Shown: piece by piece, positions 20,884 through 29,560 of the stretch | Position numbering within the stretch: the stretch's first letter is position 1 | How the letters are laid out: each line of letters starts with the position of its first letter | Source: an uncultured Sulfurovum sp. | GTDB taxonomy: Bacteria; Campylobacterota; Campylobacteria; Campylobacterales; Sulfurovaceae | Length of the DNA stretch: 40,920 nucleotides | Reading direction: 5' to 3' | Assembly (NCBI GenBank): GCA_902727995.1 | Contig: CACVAZ010000033.1 | Span: forward strand, 1 to 40,920 | Notes under the pieces: model-generated | What the model saw: the letters and a program-made list of their open reading frames with translations, nothing else | Told to the model about the DNA's origin: nothing | The model's database searches: none | Translations under genes and position numbers: made by a program

Positions 20884-21663
20884 ATGTCTGATATAAAACT
20901 TACAGACTTTATGAAAGATGTCAATACTGCTTCTATAGAGTTAAATAAAAACGTATTAATCACTACGGCAAAAGAGTCTCTAGTAGATGGAATAAGTAAC
21001 AGTGAAATAAGTGACGAAGAAAAAAATACGCTTCTTTCTCAATACACGCAACAAATATCATTAGGTCTTGTAGCACAAGCTGTTGAAATAGTTAAAAACC
21101 TACCTCTTTTAAATGCAGATATAAATCTTAAAAGTTCTCAAAAAACTTTAATAGATGAGCAAAAGAAAACTGAAACCCAGCAAACGCAAAATGTAATAGC
21201 AGAGAAAGAGTTAAGGCAGTCTCAAAAGGCTAAGAATACGGCAGATGTAGGACTTGTAAATGAGCAAAAAGGTTTGGTAGTTAATCAAAAAGCTACTGAA
21301 TTAAAAGTTGCTTTAACCGAAGTTGCAAAAGCTTCAAATCTAGGTGCAGATTCATCAGTAAAAAGTTCTCAAAAAACTTTAATAGATGAGCAAAAGAAAA
21401 CTGAAACACAGCAAACGCAAAATGTAATAGCAGAGAAAGAGTTAAGGCAGTCTCAAAAGGCTAAGAATACGGCAGATATAAATATGCTGGTTAAGCAAGA
21501 AGGACTGCTTTCTGTTCAAATCGGAGGCTTTAAAACGGATGCCAATTATAAGATAATGAAGTCACTGACTGAAATGGCTGGAATGTTGGCTCAAAATGAT
21601 ATATCAACTGAGACTTGGATGGTTGATGGCATAAAAGAAGCCATATCGACTATGAAAAGCTAA
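20884..21663 (+). CDS. Coiled-coil virion protein with duplicated segment
   Basis: A 259-residue, Gln/Lys/Glu-rich helical protein. A 39-residue unit (beginning SSQKTLIDEQKKTETQQT) occurs twice, 77 residues apart, with near-identical DNA. Phages often have a Gln/Thr-rich helical protein of this kind next to adaptor genes; its function is not established. It is probably structural, for example in the tail or as an internal protein. It starts four bases after the adaptor stop. Confidence 0.55.
   Translation: MSDIKLTDFMKDVNTASIELNKNVLITTAKESLVDGISNSEISDEEKNTLLSQYTQQISLGLVAQAVEIVKNLPLLNADINLKSSQKTLIDEQKKTETQQTQNVIAEKELRQSQKAKNTADVGLVNEQKGLVVNQKATELKVALTEVAKASNLGADSSVKSSQKTLIDEQKKTETQQTQNVIAEKELRQSQKAKNTADINMLVKQEGLLSVQIGGFKTDANYKIMKSLTEMAGMLAQNDISTETWMVDGIKEAISTMKS
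21130..21477 (+). repeat. 117-bp direct duplication within the coiled-coil gene
   Basis: 21130-21246 and 21361-21477 differ at one position; offset 231 bp, so the reading frame is kept. Such fresh identity suggests recent duplication, or ongoing gene conversion. Confidence 0.85.
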
Positions 21664-21666
21664 GAT

Positions 21667-23370
21667 ATGCCACTTTCTACTTGGAACAGTAATTTATCGG
21701 CTTATGAAAACGTAAAATCAAATGTTCTTGCTGATAAAATGGCAAAAAACAGATGGGGTTCTAAATTTAAAAAGCTTTATAATCCTCTTAAAGATGTAGA
21801 TAATAAAGTAGATTTTACACAAGGGATGCATAACTGTGCTGGTACAGATGTTCTAGGAATTATTCAAGAACTTGAAGACTTAAGAGATGCTCTGAATTCT
21901 TTTTTTCTGTTAAGCGATAACAGTACAGCAAAACCAAATTCGTACTTTACGCTTTTGGGTTCGCTTCATTATGGAATGGATGCTGTACACCTTGATGATG
22001 TTCAGCTTTCTTTGTCTACTCCTACGGCTTTTACTGAAGATGACCAAAGAAGAATTTCGAAATTCTTTCGGAAAAATAACACTTCTTCAAGTGCATCTTC
22101 TTTTTTGGAACCCATAGATTCCTATTTTCTAAGAAAAGAGATAGTCCAAAATGACTCTTACCAAAAACCTTTTTATAGTAAAAATCAATTATCACTTTGG
22201 GTAAAAGATGGAACGCAGTATGGGCATATTGAAGAAAATTATATCTTAGATTCTAGTTCAAACTTTTCAAATGTTCATAGTCTTTATGGAATAGAAGAAG
22301 AAAATGAGCTTTTTAAAAACTCTTTTGACTATTCAAAAGATTTTTTAAAATTGTTTTCTGATTTTAAACTTGAAAAATGGTTGCTAAATTTTATGGAGAT
22401 TTCAAGCTCTTGGGCAGAAAATATAAATTCTATAGGAGATAGTGTTTCTATTGTTTTTGGGGCTGACTTAGTTCTAGCCTGGATTAATGAGAATCTAACA
22501 TCCTGGTATGCTTATCTTAATGATCTTGATCAATCAAGGGTAGGGAAAGAACTTGAATTGATTGAACATTTAAACTTATGTGAAATGCTAAAAGAAGAAA
22601 TAGGAAATAATGCTGGAAAAATATCTTCTATTTGGTTTCAATTTAAAAAAGAAGTTACACCTAATATTATTTTAGTTAAAAACTCGCTTGGAAACAAAGT
22701 TCAAGTTTATGATCCTGCTTACAAATGGTGGGAAGAAGAACATTTTGATGAAGTACGAAAAAAGTTTAAAAATTTTCATACTTATTTTAAGCTTGAAGAG
22801 GAAAATGTTGATGATGGTTATGGTGGGACAGGTACGGCTTATGTTGTATTAAAGGATGAATCAGCTTTAGAGCTTAGTGGCTGGAAAATATATTGGCTTG
22901 TTACAGCTTTCTTAGACATAGGAAGTAGAGCAAAAAAACAGTCACTTCTAAAAAAACTATTTTCGATTGCTCTTTTAGTTGTTGGAATTTATTTGACGGC
23001 TGTTTCAGGAAACCCTGCATGGGTCAAGATTATTTTAGTAGCTGTTTCTATTGCCAATTTTTCAGGCTCATTAAGCCCAAAAGCTCAACTTGTTTTGGCA
23101 TCGGTTATGTTCGTTTATGGAATAAGCAATACTAGTTTTAGCACCATGTCAACATCTCAAATTTTTTCATGGACAATAAATAATATAGAGATGGTCTTCA
23201 AGATGGTACAGATGTATAAGTTTATCAAACTTGAAGATGAAACCAAAGAAGAAGATCTTAATCCTCATGAGACACAAGAGCAATCTATGCATTTTATCTA
23301 TAGCGATGCATACAATCAATATGACAATTTATACGCTGTCATGTATGACTACGAACCAAAGTACAAATAG
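21667..23370 (+). CDS. Large structural protein with membrane segments
   Basis: A 567-residue protein with a Ser/Asn-rich soluble body and two or three hydrophobic segments between about residues 430 and 490 (LFSIALLVVGIYLTAVSG, VKIILVAVSIANFSG, LVLASVMFVYGIS). It starts three bases after the coiled-coil gene. Membrane segments in a virion protein suggest that it is ejected into the host envelope or helps penetration. No family recognised. Confidence 0.55.
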   Translation: MPLSTWNSNLSAYENVKSNVLADKMAKNRWGSKFKKLYNPLKDVDNKVDFTQGMHNCAGTDVLGIIQELEDLRDALNSFFLLSDNSTAKPNSYFTLLGSLHYGMDAVHLDDVQLSLSTPTAFTEDDQRRISKFFRKNNTSSSASSFLEPIDSYFLRKEIVQNDSYQKPFYSKNQLSLWVKDGTQYGHIEENYILDSSSNFSNVHSLYGIEEENELFKNSFDYSKDFLKLFSDFKLEKWLLNFMEISSSWAENINSIGDSVSIVFGADLVLAWINENLTSWYAYLNDLDQSRVGKELELIEHLNLCEMLKEEIGNNAGKISSIWFQFKKEVTPNIILVKNSLGNKVQVYDPAYKWWEEEHFDEVRKKFKNFHTYFKLEEENVDDGYGGTGTAYVVLKDESALELSGWKIYWLVTAFLDIGSRAKKQSLLKKLFSIALLVVGIYLTAVSGNPAWVKIILVAVSIANFSGSLSPKAQLVLASVMFVYGISNTSFSTMSTSQIFSWTINNIEMVFKMVQMYKFIKLEDETKEEDLNPHETQEQSMHFIYSDAYNQYDNLYAVMYDYEPKYK

Positions 23371-23419
23371 TGACCCTTTTATTTATACCTTATTTTTAAC
23401 TAAACTTTGAAAATTAAAA
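23365..23419 (+). repeat. 55-bp intergenic repeat, copy B (possible promoter)
   Basis: Aligned without gaps to 17751-17805, with about eight differences. It begins at the stop codon of the 567-residue gene and ends 16 bases before the next ATG, with a GGAG ribosome site after it. Confidence 0.65.
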
Positions 23420-23434
23420 AATGGAGTTTTTGCT

Positions 23435-23740
23435 ATGGAAGATCTAACCACAACATCGTTTCAACCTTGGTATCAGCCTTTGAACTTTGATGCAAATAGT
23501 TTTGACAATACTGTTTTAAATAATAGCTCAGATACAAACTCTTTTAATTTGGGTGATAGCTTAGACAAAATTGATTTAAGTGGTGTTGCTAGTGTAGCTG
23601 GAGTTATTGGCAGCTTCTTGGCTAATCGTGATGATAAAAAGTATAAACGTGAACTACTAGATATGGAAAAAGGTCGAATAGCACGAGATAGAGAAAAACA
23701 AGACAAATTTCAAACAGGCATGGAAAATGCTTGGAAATAA
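23435..23740 (+). CDS. Small hypothetical virion protein
   Basis: A 101-residue protein: Asn/Ser-rich N-terminus, a short hydrophobic stretch (LSGVASVAGVIGSFLANRDD) and a charged C-terminal helix. This is typical of small phage internal or tail proteins with a glycine-containing amphipathic segment. It overlaps the next gene by 14 bases. Unassigned. Confidence 0.55.
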   Translation: MEDLTTTSFQPWYQPLNFDANSFDNTVLNNSSDTNSFNLGDSLDKIDLSGVASVAGVIGSFLANRDDKKYKRELLDMEKGRIARDREKQDKFQTGMENAWK

Positions 23741-24188
23741 AACTACTCGTGCAGTAACAGGAAACATTCCAACATATAATTCGCAAGTTTTAACTTTTAC
23801 GCTTTGTGACAAATACATGAATTCTTTAGGAATAGAGAAAACTGTAACTGTAATAGATGACACTTTTTTAATTGAACTGGAGATAAACAATAGCGAAGAA
23901 TGCTGGGTACTTCAAGCTGAATTTAAAATTTCTTTATTTGTCTATGAAGGTGAGGGAGAGCTAAATTTTTTAGATGCTTTAACTTTTAATAATTATCCAT
24001 CATTTCAGAACAATGAAATGAACGTTAAAAACTTTAGGTTACTTCTTGATAAATACTTAAGAGGAGAGCCTATTGTAAGTAATGAAGAGAAAAGAATTCT
24101 ATGTGACTATTTTGCTTTTGGAAATGGGAACAGTGTTGATGAGCGAATGTGTGAGATTGATAAAGGATTAGTCTATGAAGAACTGTAA
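23727..24188 (+). CDS. Hypothetical structural protein
   Basis: A 153-residue beta-rich N-terminal domain, then a helical motif VKNFRLLLDKYLRGEPIVSN followed by EEKR. A related motif is found in the tail protein at 25227-27098 (VENMQNLFQRYLNGALDEDE). It overlaps its neighbours at both ends, which suggests co-translation. Probably part of the tail or fibre base. Confidence 0.55.
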   Translation: MLGNKTTRAVTGNIPTYNSQVLTFTLCDKYMNSLGIEKTVTVIDDTFLIELEINNSEECWVLQAEFKISLFVYEGEGELNFLDALTFNNYPSFQNNEMNVKNFRLLLDKYLRGEPIVSNEEKRILCDYFAFGNGNSVDERMCEIDKGLVYEEL

Positions 24189-25230
24189 TAATAAAGCTGG
24201 ATTTGCACAGATTGTTAATAATCTATATGATATCAAAGATGAGCTTTTAATTGTTGCTTCTATTGACAATGAATTAAAAGTTATTGCTCCTATAGCAGAT
24301 GACATTATTGCCATTACTCCTTACACAAATGACATAGAAACAGTGTCCAAAAACATTCAAGCTGTAAAAGATGCTTATGCTAATGCTAGTGCATCTTTAA
24401 AAAATGCTTCTGATGCAGAACGTTTTGCGATTATTTCAGAAAATGCGAAGAGTGTTTCTGTTGAAAAGGCACGAGAAGCCAATGACGATGCAAAAGAAGC
24501 CCATTTATCGGCACTTTATGCAAGTGAGAGGGCTGAATGGATTAAGATTAATACGAATCCTATTTTAGAACATATTGAACTTATTAAACTGTCTCCTGAA
24601 AATGCAAGGATTGCCAAAGAGAGTGCTGAAATAGCAACACGTGCAAAAGATATTTCCATTGAAAAAGCACGAGAAGCTAATGCTGATGCGAATCAAGCCC
24701 ATTTATCGGCTTTGTATGCTTCTGAACGTGCTGAACATGTAGATGGCGTTTCAAATTATATTGATAATAGAAAAATAGAGATTGTAGGAATTGTTAATGA
24801 ACTTAAAGAGTTTATAGCGATTTCTACAGATAATATAGATGAGATTAAATCACTTCTTTTACGAAGATCCAGTGAAGTAGAGATAGCTAGAAATGAAGCT
24901 CTTCAAAGTGCTGTTTCTTCCACAGAAGCAAAAAAACTAGTAAACATTAAGGCTAACTTTGTTGAAAGTGTTGTTCCTATTGTTCGTGAGCAGGCTAATA
25001 CAGCTATAAAGGCTTCTGCTGATGCGAAGAGATATGGAGATGAAACCAAAGCTCTGTCTCTTGATTTTGAAGAGAAATCTACCACTTTTTTAAGTGAGGG
25101 TAGAGACTACAGAGATGAAACTAAAACTATGTATGAAGCACTTAAAGAAGTAGGTTCAGTCTACCAAATTCACAAGGAGATTTATACAATGCGTACAGGG
25201 GTTATATATGAAATTAGAGGTGAACTATGA
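24175..25230 (+). CDS. Helical tail fibre-like protein
   Basis: A 351-residue, Ala/Glu-rich, long coiled-coil protein. Two stretches about 66 residues apart are near copies, with EKAREANDDAKEAHLSALYA matching EKAREANADANQAHLSALYA. Such Ala-rich repeats form the shafts of phage tail fibres and neck whiskers. No receptor-binding tip is evident. ATGA overlap with the next gene. Tail fibre or fibre-linker is the best guess. Confidence 0.6.
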   Translation: MKNCNNKAGFAQIVNNLYDIKDELLIVASIDNELKVIAPIADDIIAITPYTNDIETVSKNIQAVKDAYANASASLKNASDAERFAIISENAKSVSVEKAREANDDAKEAHLSALYASERAEWIKINTNPILEHIELIKLSPENARIAKESAEIATRAKDISIEKAREANADANQAHLSALYASERAEHVDGVSNYIDNRKIEIVGIVNELKEFIAISTDNIDEIKSLLLRRSSEVEIARNEALQSAVSSTEAKKLVNIKANFVESVVPIVREQANTAIKASADAKRYGDETKALSLDFEEKSTTFLSEGRDYRDETKTMYEALKEVGSVYQIHKEIYTMRTGVIYEIRGEL

Positions 25231-27098
25231 GTGCTTATGAACTAACGATAGTGATTCCAAGGAATGATGCGAACACAATTAAAGCTGATACCAATTATTT
25301 TGAGTTGAATGCTAAAGCTCAAAAAATTGTAGATGATATTGTACTTATTCTTGAAGAGAATAACGGTGTAATGCAAGAACTTGTAACTGACATTCAAAAC
25401 ATTGCACCCGATAGTACCTATTACACTAAAGAAGCGATTGATGAGCGCATTAACAATCTAAGTGAAGCTAAGGCACATATTCAGCTTGAATTATTGACTC
25501 AAGCAAAGAAAAATACACAATATGATGCGTTTGTTAGAAGTATTACTAATAAGATTGATGCACATGTTAAAGCGCTTGAGTCCATTAACTCAAATATATC
25601 TGAATTAGAAAAACGTATTGATACTTTAGAAGCGTTAGAAAAAGATGGAAAAATCTTAACTTTTCAAGCGACTGAAACATTAGCAGAGTTTGTTCGAAAT
25701 GAGAAGAACACAGGAATAATGACCGTTAAACAAGGCTCTTATTTTTCTAATGACCCTGTAGACCAACCCATAGATACACGATATGCTGTGGACGACATCC
25801 ACACGCACAACAACTATGAGGGCATGAGTGGAATGGGTGAATATACGTACAATGCTAATGGCTACATAGGTCAAACACGACACAATGATTACCGTTTCTT
25901 TACCAAGAGTGTTAGTTTTATGGAAACTGTAAAAAATGAAGCACCAAGTGTGCCAAACTATAGTTACACGGTAGAGAACATGCAAAACCTTTTCCAACGT
26001 TATCTTAATGGTGCGTTAGATGAAGATGAAAAAGAGTTGTTTGGTTGGGACATAGTTTATTTAGAATCATATTGGCTAAAGGTGGAGTCTTTGACAGGAG
26101 CCATTAATGACAGTTTCGAGAGCTTTAGACATACTTATGGCACTACTTCGGCTTCAAAATTGGCTTATAATCATTTTAAAATGAGAAGTGAAGGGAAAAA
26201 GGCACGTTTTGAAAACATTCCTTTTATTCCAATCGCCTCTAAGATGGAAAATAGCAGTGGGGAAACTACTTATGCTGTTAAAATGTACCGAATTTTGACG
26301 CACAGAGTGACTGACTACAACGGAAAATTAGCTACAGAGATTTTAGAGCAAAAAGATGACTTAGTGAATCGTGCTAGATTTGGAGATGTTGATTATTTTG
26401 ATAGAACAGCGAAGTTTTCTCTGAGCGATAATGATATTGACAAGATTGTTAACAATATACCCGGATTAGGAGGTTTAAGTGAAAATATTGAAACGTTTAA
26501 GACGATAGATAATTATGATATTGTGACTCCAGAAAATAAAGCACGATATCATAGAAAGTATCAAATGGCTTTTGATGCAGTTGGACGTGGGACTTATGCT
26601 AGTGGATGGAATGACCCTACACTGATTGTGGCTCATACTGAAGCTGAAGAGATAGTGCAGGGGACTAGTTACTTAATTCCTTTGGAAATGGTTCTTAGAA
26701 CGCCTTTAGAAACATGGAACCCTAATGACTTGGAGCTAAAAGACTCCATAGCAGGGAATGGAACACTAGAGAACCCTTACAGTGGAATGAAAGCCAATAG
26801 TGCTTTTTATCACACTCCAGCAGAGTTTTTTGAGAGTTATGGTGCTGGTGACCCTGCTGATACTGGTACAGGGGTAAAAGCCGTTACCAATATAAGGGGT
26901 GAAGTAACAAAAAATGTGGGAAGTGGGATTTATATAACACTTCCTAAGATAGATGGCATAGAAGAGAGTGTAAGGGTTCGTTTCCCTATCTCTTGGAATG
27001 CAGATGAGTTTAGTCCATCGAACATTGCTCTTTCTGCTTACATGAAAGAGAATAATGAGATGATGGATATTTTAAAATTAAAAAGTTTAGGAGAATAA
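25227..27098 (+). CDS. Large tail-associated protein
   Basis: A 623-residue protein. The N-terminal 160 residues are helical, followed by a mixed beta-rich body with many Asn, Asp and Gly (VDDIHTHNNYEGMSGMGEYT, YNANGYIGQTRHNDYRFF) and a C-terminal part ending in LPKIDGIEESVRVRFPISWN. It lies between the helical fibre protein and the predicted receptor-binding protein. Likely a tail fibre or tail-spike component; no enzymatic motif was seen. Confidence 0.55.
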   Translation: MSAYELTIVIPRNDANTIKADTNYFELNAKAQKIVDDIVLILEENNGVMQELVTDIQNIAPDSTYYTKEAIDERINNLSEAKAHIQLELLTQAKKNTQYDAFVRSITNKIDAHVKALESINSNISELEKRIDTLEALEKDGKILTFQATETLAEFVRNEKNTGIMTVKQGSYFSNDPVDQPIDTRYAVDDIHTHNNYEGMSGMGEYTYNANGYIGQTRHNDYRFFTKSVSFMETVKNEAPSVPNYSYTVENMQNLFQRYLNGALDEDEKELFGWDIVYLESYWLKVESLTGAINDSFESFRHTYGTTSASKLAYNHFKMRSEGKKARFENIPFIPIASKMENSSGETTYAVKMYRILTHRVTDYNGKLATEILEQKDDLVNRARFGDVDYFDRTAKFSLSDNDIDKIVNNIPGLGGLSENIETFKTIDNYDIVTPENKARYHRKYQMAFDAVGRGTYASGWNDPTLIVAHTEAEEIVQGTSYLIPLEMVLRTPLETWNPNDLELKDSIAGNGTLENPYSGMKANSAFYHTPAEFFESYGAGDPADTGTGVKAVTNIRGEVTKNVGSGIYITLPKIDGIEESVRVRFPISWNADEFSPSNIALSAYMKENNEMMDILKLKSLGE

Positions 27099-27099
27099 G

Positions 27100-27858
27100 A
27101 TGACTATACCAAATAAATTGTACGTGGCTATGAAGAGCCAATACGATAAATTTCACGATTTATTCGTGAGTGATACGGCACAAGATGTGACAGTGCAACA
27201 TATAGATGATGATGGAAACTTGGTGGATAAAACTATTGGGAATTTGGCTAAGAAGAAGAGGGAGGTTGATGATTTTATAAATGGAGGGGTACCGTCTTTT
27301 TTTAGAAAATCCTTTTCTGTAGACAACACAACAATTTGGGAAAAACTAGCACTCTTGCCGAGTGGGGGAGCTATCTTTTTGACGCTAACAGAAGATGTTG
27401 TTTGGGACAGAGATATAACAAAGGATAATGTTAGCATTGTAATTAATGTAAACGGTCACAATCTTCAGCTTAAAGAGAAGTTTTACGACTCAGATAATAC
27501 ATTACTATTTGGATTAAAATGTTCAAATTCATCTGTAAGCATTTCTGGGAATAATTTATCAGGTTCAACTTTGACTCTTCTTTCTAAAACTTTTCCCGGA
27601 CAGACACGAACCCATTCGACATTTTTATGCTCGAGTAATACTGGTTTTGCTGACAACAATACATTGGCACTAGGCTACGGATTAAAAGTAGTGGACAATG
27701 GAGATTTCGGACTTATCTCAACAAAAGCAGGAAGTTCACTTTCTGCTTCAGGCGTGACATTGGAATCTGAAAATAGAACTTGGAAAGACTTAGTCTATGG
27801 ATTACAAATAGTAAATGGTGTGGCTAAAAACTTTAGCACAAATATATCTTTAGACTAA
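27100..27858 (+). CDS. Putative tail fibre tip / receptor-binding protein
   Basis: A 252-residue protein with a helical start and a beta-rich body (SGGAIFLTLTEDVVWDRDIT, VSIVINVNGHNLQLK, SVSISGNNLSGSTLTLL) resembling a right-handed beta-helix or beta-sandwich fibre tip. A predicted fibre-assembly protein is encoded just downstream, as is usual for receptor-binding proteins. Starts with GGAG ahead. Confidence 0.55.
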   Translation: MTIPNKLYVAMKSQYDKFHDLFVSDTAQDVTVQHIDDDGNLVDKTIGNLAKKKREVDDFINGGVPSFFRKSFSVDNTTIWEKLALLPSGGAIFLTLTEDVVWDRDITKDNVSIVINVNGHNLQLKEKFYDSDNTLLFGLKCSNSSVSISGNNLSGSTLTLLSKTFPGQTRTHSTFLCSSNTGFADNNTLALGYGLKVVDNGDFGLISTKAGSSLSASGVTLESENRTWKDLVYGLQIVNGVAKNFSTNISLD

Positions 27859-27868
27859 AAGGAAAATT

Positions 27869-28237
27869 ATGATAATAGAAAAATACACATTAGATGGACA
27901 AGTTTTTGATAATTTGGACACAGTAGAAAACAAACAAATTTTTGAAGAATATGGGGTCGATGTAATAGCAGTAGAAGCTGATGAAACGGAACGACTTGCT
28001 GCTAAAAGAGAGAGAGCAGAGAGAAAAATGAACACCGACTACAAAGGAACCTCAATCTCTCTAACAGAATCCGACCAAAACGGCATGATGGCAGTAGCAA
28101 TGGGGTTTCAAAATGGACTTTTTACAAAAACTGTTTTTAGATTTGCTAATGGTACAAAGTTTGAGATGACCCCTGAAAATTTCGGGGAAATTTCGGTTTT
28201 CTTTGCAACAAAAAGAAATGAGTTTTTCCAAGAGTAA
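27869..28237 (+). CDS. DUF4376-like tail fibre assembly protein
   Basis: A 122-residue protein. The C-terminal half (YKGTSISLTESDQNGMMAVA, FRFANGTKFEMTPENFGEIS, FFATKRNEFF) follows the DUF4376 pattern found in fibre-assembly and fibre-attachment proteins. Likely chaperone for the preceding fibre. Its stop codon lies in the loop of a 13-bp hairpin. Confidence 0.6.
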   Translation: MIIEKYTLDGQVFDNLDTVENKQIFEEYGVDVIAVEADETERLAAKRERAERKMNTDYKGTSISLTESDQNGMMAVAMGFQNGLFTKTVFRFANGTKFEMTPENFGEISVFFATKRNEFFQE

Positions 28238-28305
28238 TCTCTTGGAAAAACCGTGAATTAGAGCAACGGCATAGGGTAGAACTAGCTATGTCGTTACTCT
28301 AGTTC
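28222..28305 (+). promoter_or_regulatory. Two strong consecutive hairpins after the fibre genes
   Basis: Hairpin 1: GTTTTTCCAAGAG (28222-28234), loop TAAT containing the stop codon, and the exact complement (28239-28251). Hairpin 2: 20-base arms 28255-28274 and 28286-28305, with one mismatch and G-U pairs. Neither is followed by a T tract, so they may be mRNA-stabilising or processing elements between gene modules rather than terminators. Confidence 0.65.
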
Positions 28306-28326
28306 ATATAAACAATAAGGATAATA

Positions 28327-29028
28327 ATGAAAACTACAGAACTACTCAGCTCAGTAACCATGGCACAACTTGGGAATTTAGATACAGAATCTAAATTGGC
28401 AATGATTGAGGCGATTGTTGGTAAAGCTGAAAATGAAACTTATAACGATGAAGCTGTTCGTCAATTAATTTCTGAAGCAAGAACAATTGCAGAAGAAGCT
28501 AGAACTAAAGCTGGTATTTTGGATGACCTAGAAAAAGGTCAAATTGAATCAATGATTCTACAGTTATTAGAAAATGTAGATCTACAATCTCTCTATGAGG
28601 GAATGACTGTAGATATTGGTGGAACAGCTTACACAATTATGAGTGTGGTTGGTGCTATTGCATCTTCGCCTGAGATTAAAAAAGTTGATATTATTAGAGA
28701 TGCAAATAATGCAATTTCTGGTGTTAAAGTTACATTAACAGACGATACTACAGCAACTCTTGCAGCAACACATACCATGGATGATGTAACAGACAAGCAT
28801 ACTTCTGTTTATGTTGGAGCTATTAAAGGTTATGCAGTTGAAAAAAAAGATGTATTTGGTTTTACAACTGCTACTAAAAAAGGTGTGACTACTAAGACTC
28901 CACATGTGGAATCTGAAGGTTCATTGGTTTTTGATTTGACTACTAATTTTGTGATTCCAGCAACAAGACCAACGAACATTGATGCAGCTGATATTGATGA
29001 TAATGGTACAGCAGGAAATACAGAGTAG
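28327..29028 (+). CDS. Hypothetical virion protein
   Basis: A 233-residue protein. The N-terminal 75 residues are helical (EAVRQLISEARTIAEEARTK), followed by a beta-rich region with DDTTATLAATHTMDD. Its first 20 residues (TTELLSSVTMAQLGNL) resemble those of the next small protein, which suggests a shared docking peptide. It begins a group after the double hairpin and before the lysis cassette. Unassigned. Confidence 0.55.
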   Translation: MKTTELLSSVTMAQLGNLDTESKLAMIEAIVGKAENETYNDEAVRQLISEARTIAEEARTKAGILDDLEKGQIESMILQLLENVDLQSLYEGMTVDIGGTAYTIMSVVGAIASSPEIKKVDIIRDANNAISGVKVTLTDDTTATLAATHTMDDVTDKHTSVYVGAIKGYAVEKKDVFGFTTATKKGVTTKTPHVESEGSLVFDLTTNFVIPATRPTNIDAADIDDNGTAGNTE

Positions 29029-29030
29029 TC

Positions 29031-29228
29031 GTGATTAAGACTACCAATTTAAGCTCTGTAACGTTTACACGTCTTATGGAGCTTTCTCAGGAAGCGATTT
29101 TAAAATCAATTTCTGAGAGTAGAGAAGAAAACTTCTTACTTGTCGAAGTAGAAATAACCCTAGAGAAAAAAACATTAGAAATTGTTTTAGAAAACAAAAC
29201 AATAGAATTAGAAATAATAGAGGAATAG
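29031..29228 (+). CDS. Small protein sharing an N-terminal motif with its neighbour
   Basis: A 65-residue protein starting with GTG at 29031, two bases after the stop of the previous gene. The N-terminus (TTNLSSVTFTRLMEL) is similar to that of the 233-residue neighbour; the rest is a repetitive Glu/Leu beta-like stretch. Unassigned. Confidence 0.5.
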   Translation: MIKTTNLSSVTFTRLMELSQEAILKSISESREENFLLVEVEITLEKKTLEIVLENKTIELEIIEE

Positions 29229-29230
29229 AA

Positions 29231-29560
29231 ATGAACTACTTAAATAATCTTAATTATGAGAATGAGATAAAAGAAGTAATTGTTCGTGGTTCTGATGCGA
29301 AAATAAAAATAAAATTTAAAGATGAAGCTGGACAGCTTTTAGATCTTAAAAAATATATTGTTACTTATGATGTTTTAGATGAAGATGGAAGACACGTTTT
29401 TAAAGACTTAAGTTTTAGTGAAAAGTTTATTAATGATGATAAGTTTTTTAATATACCTTATGCAATTACGGAAAAACTAAATGGTAAATATAATTTAAAA
29501 ATCTATATAGCATCATTGGAAGAAAAAAAAGCTTTTAATAATTTGATGGAGGTTCGATGA
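29231..29560 (+). CDS. Hypothetical beta-rich protein
   Basis: A 109-residue protein, predicted immunoglobulin-like from alternating strands (DAKIKIKFKDEAGQLLDLKK, then YIVTYDVLDEDGRHVFKDLS). A fibre-linked or decoration role would fit. Its stop overlaps the start of the lysis protein gene. Unassigned. Confidence 0.5.
   Translation: MNYLNNLNYENEIKEVIVRGSDAKIKIKFKDEAGQLLDLKKYIVTYDVLDEDGRHVFKDLSFSEKFINDDKFFNIPYAITEKLNGKYNLKIYIASLEEKKAFNNLMEVR

Noticed and set aside
20884-21663. Tape measure protein
   Set aside because: Too short at 259 residues, no hydrophobic segments, and no tail tube or sheath genes nearby.
24175-28237. Diversity-generating retroelement acting on the fibre genes
   Set aside because: No reverse transcriptase and no template/variable repeat pair was seen near the fibre genes.
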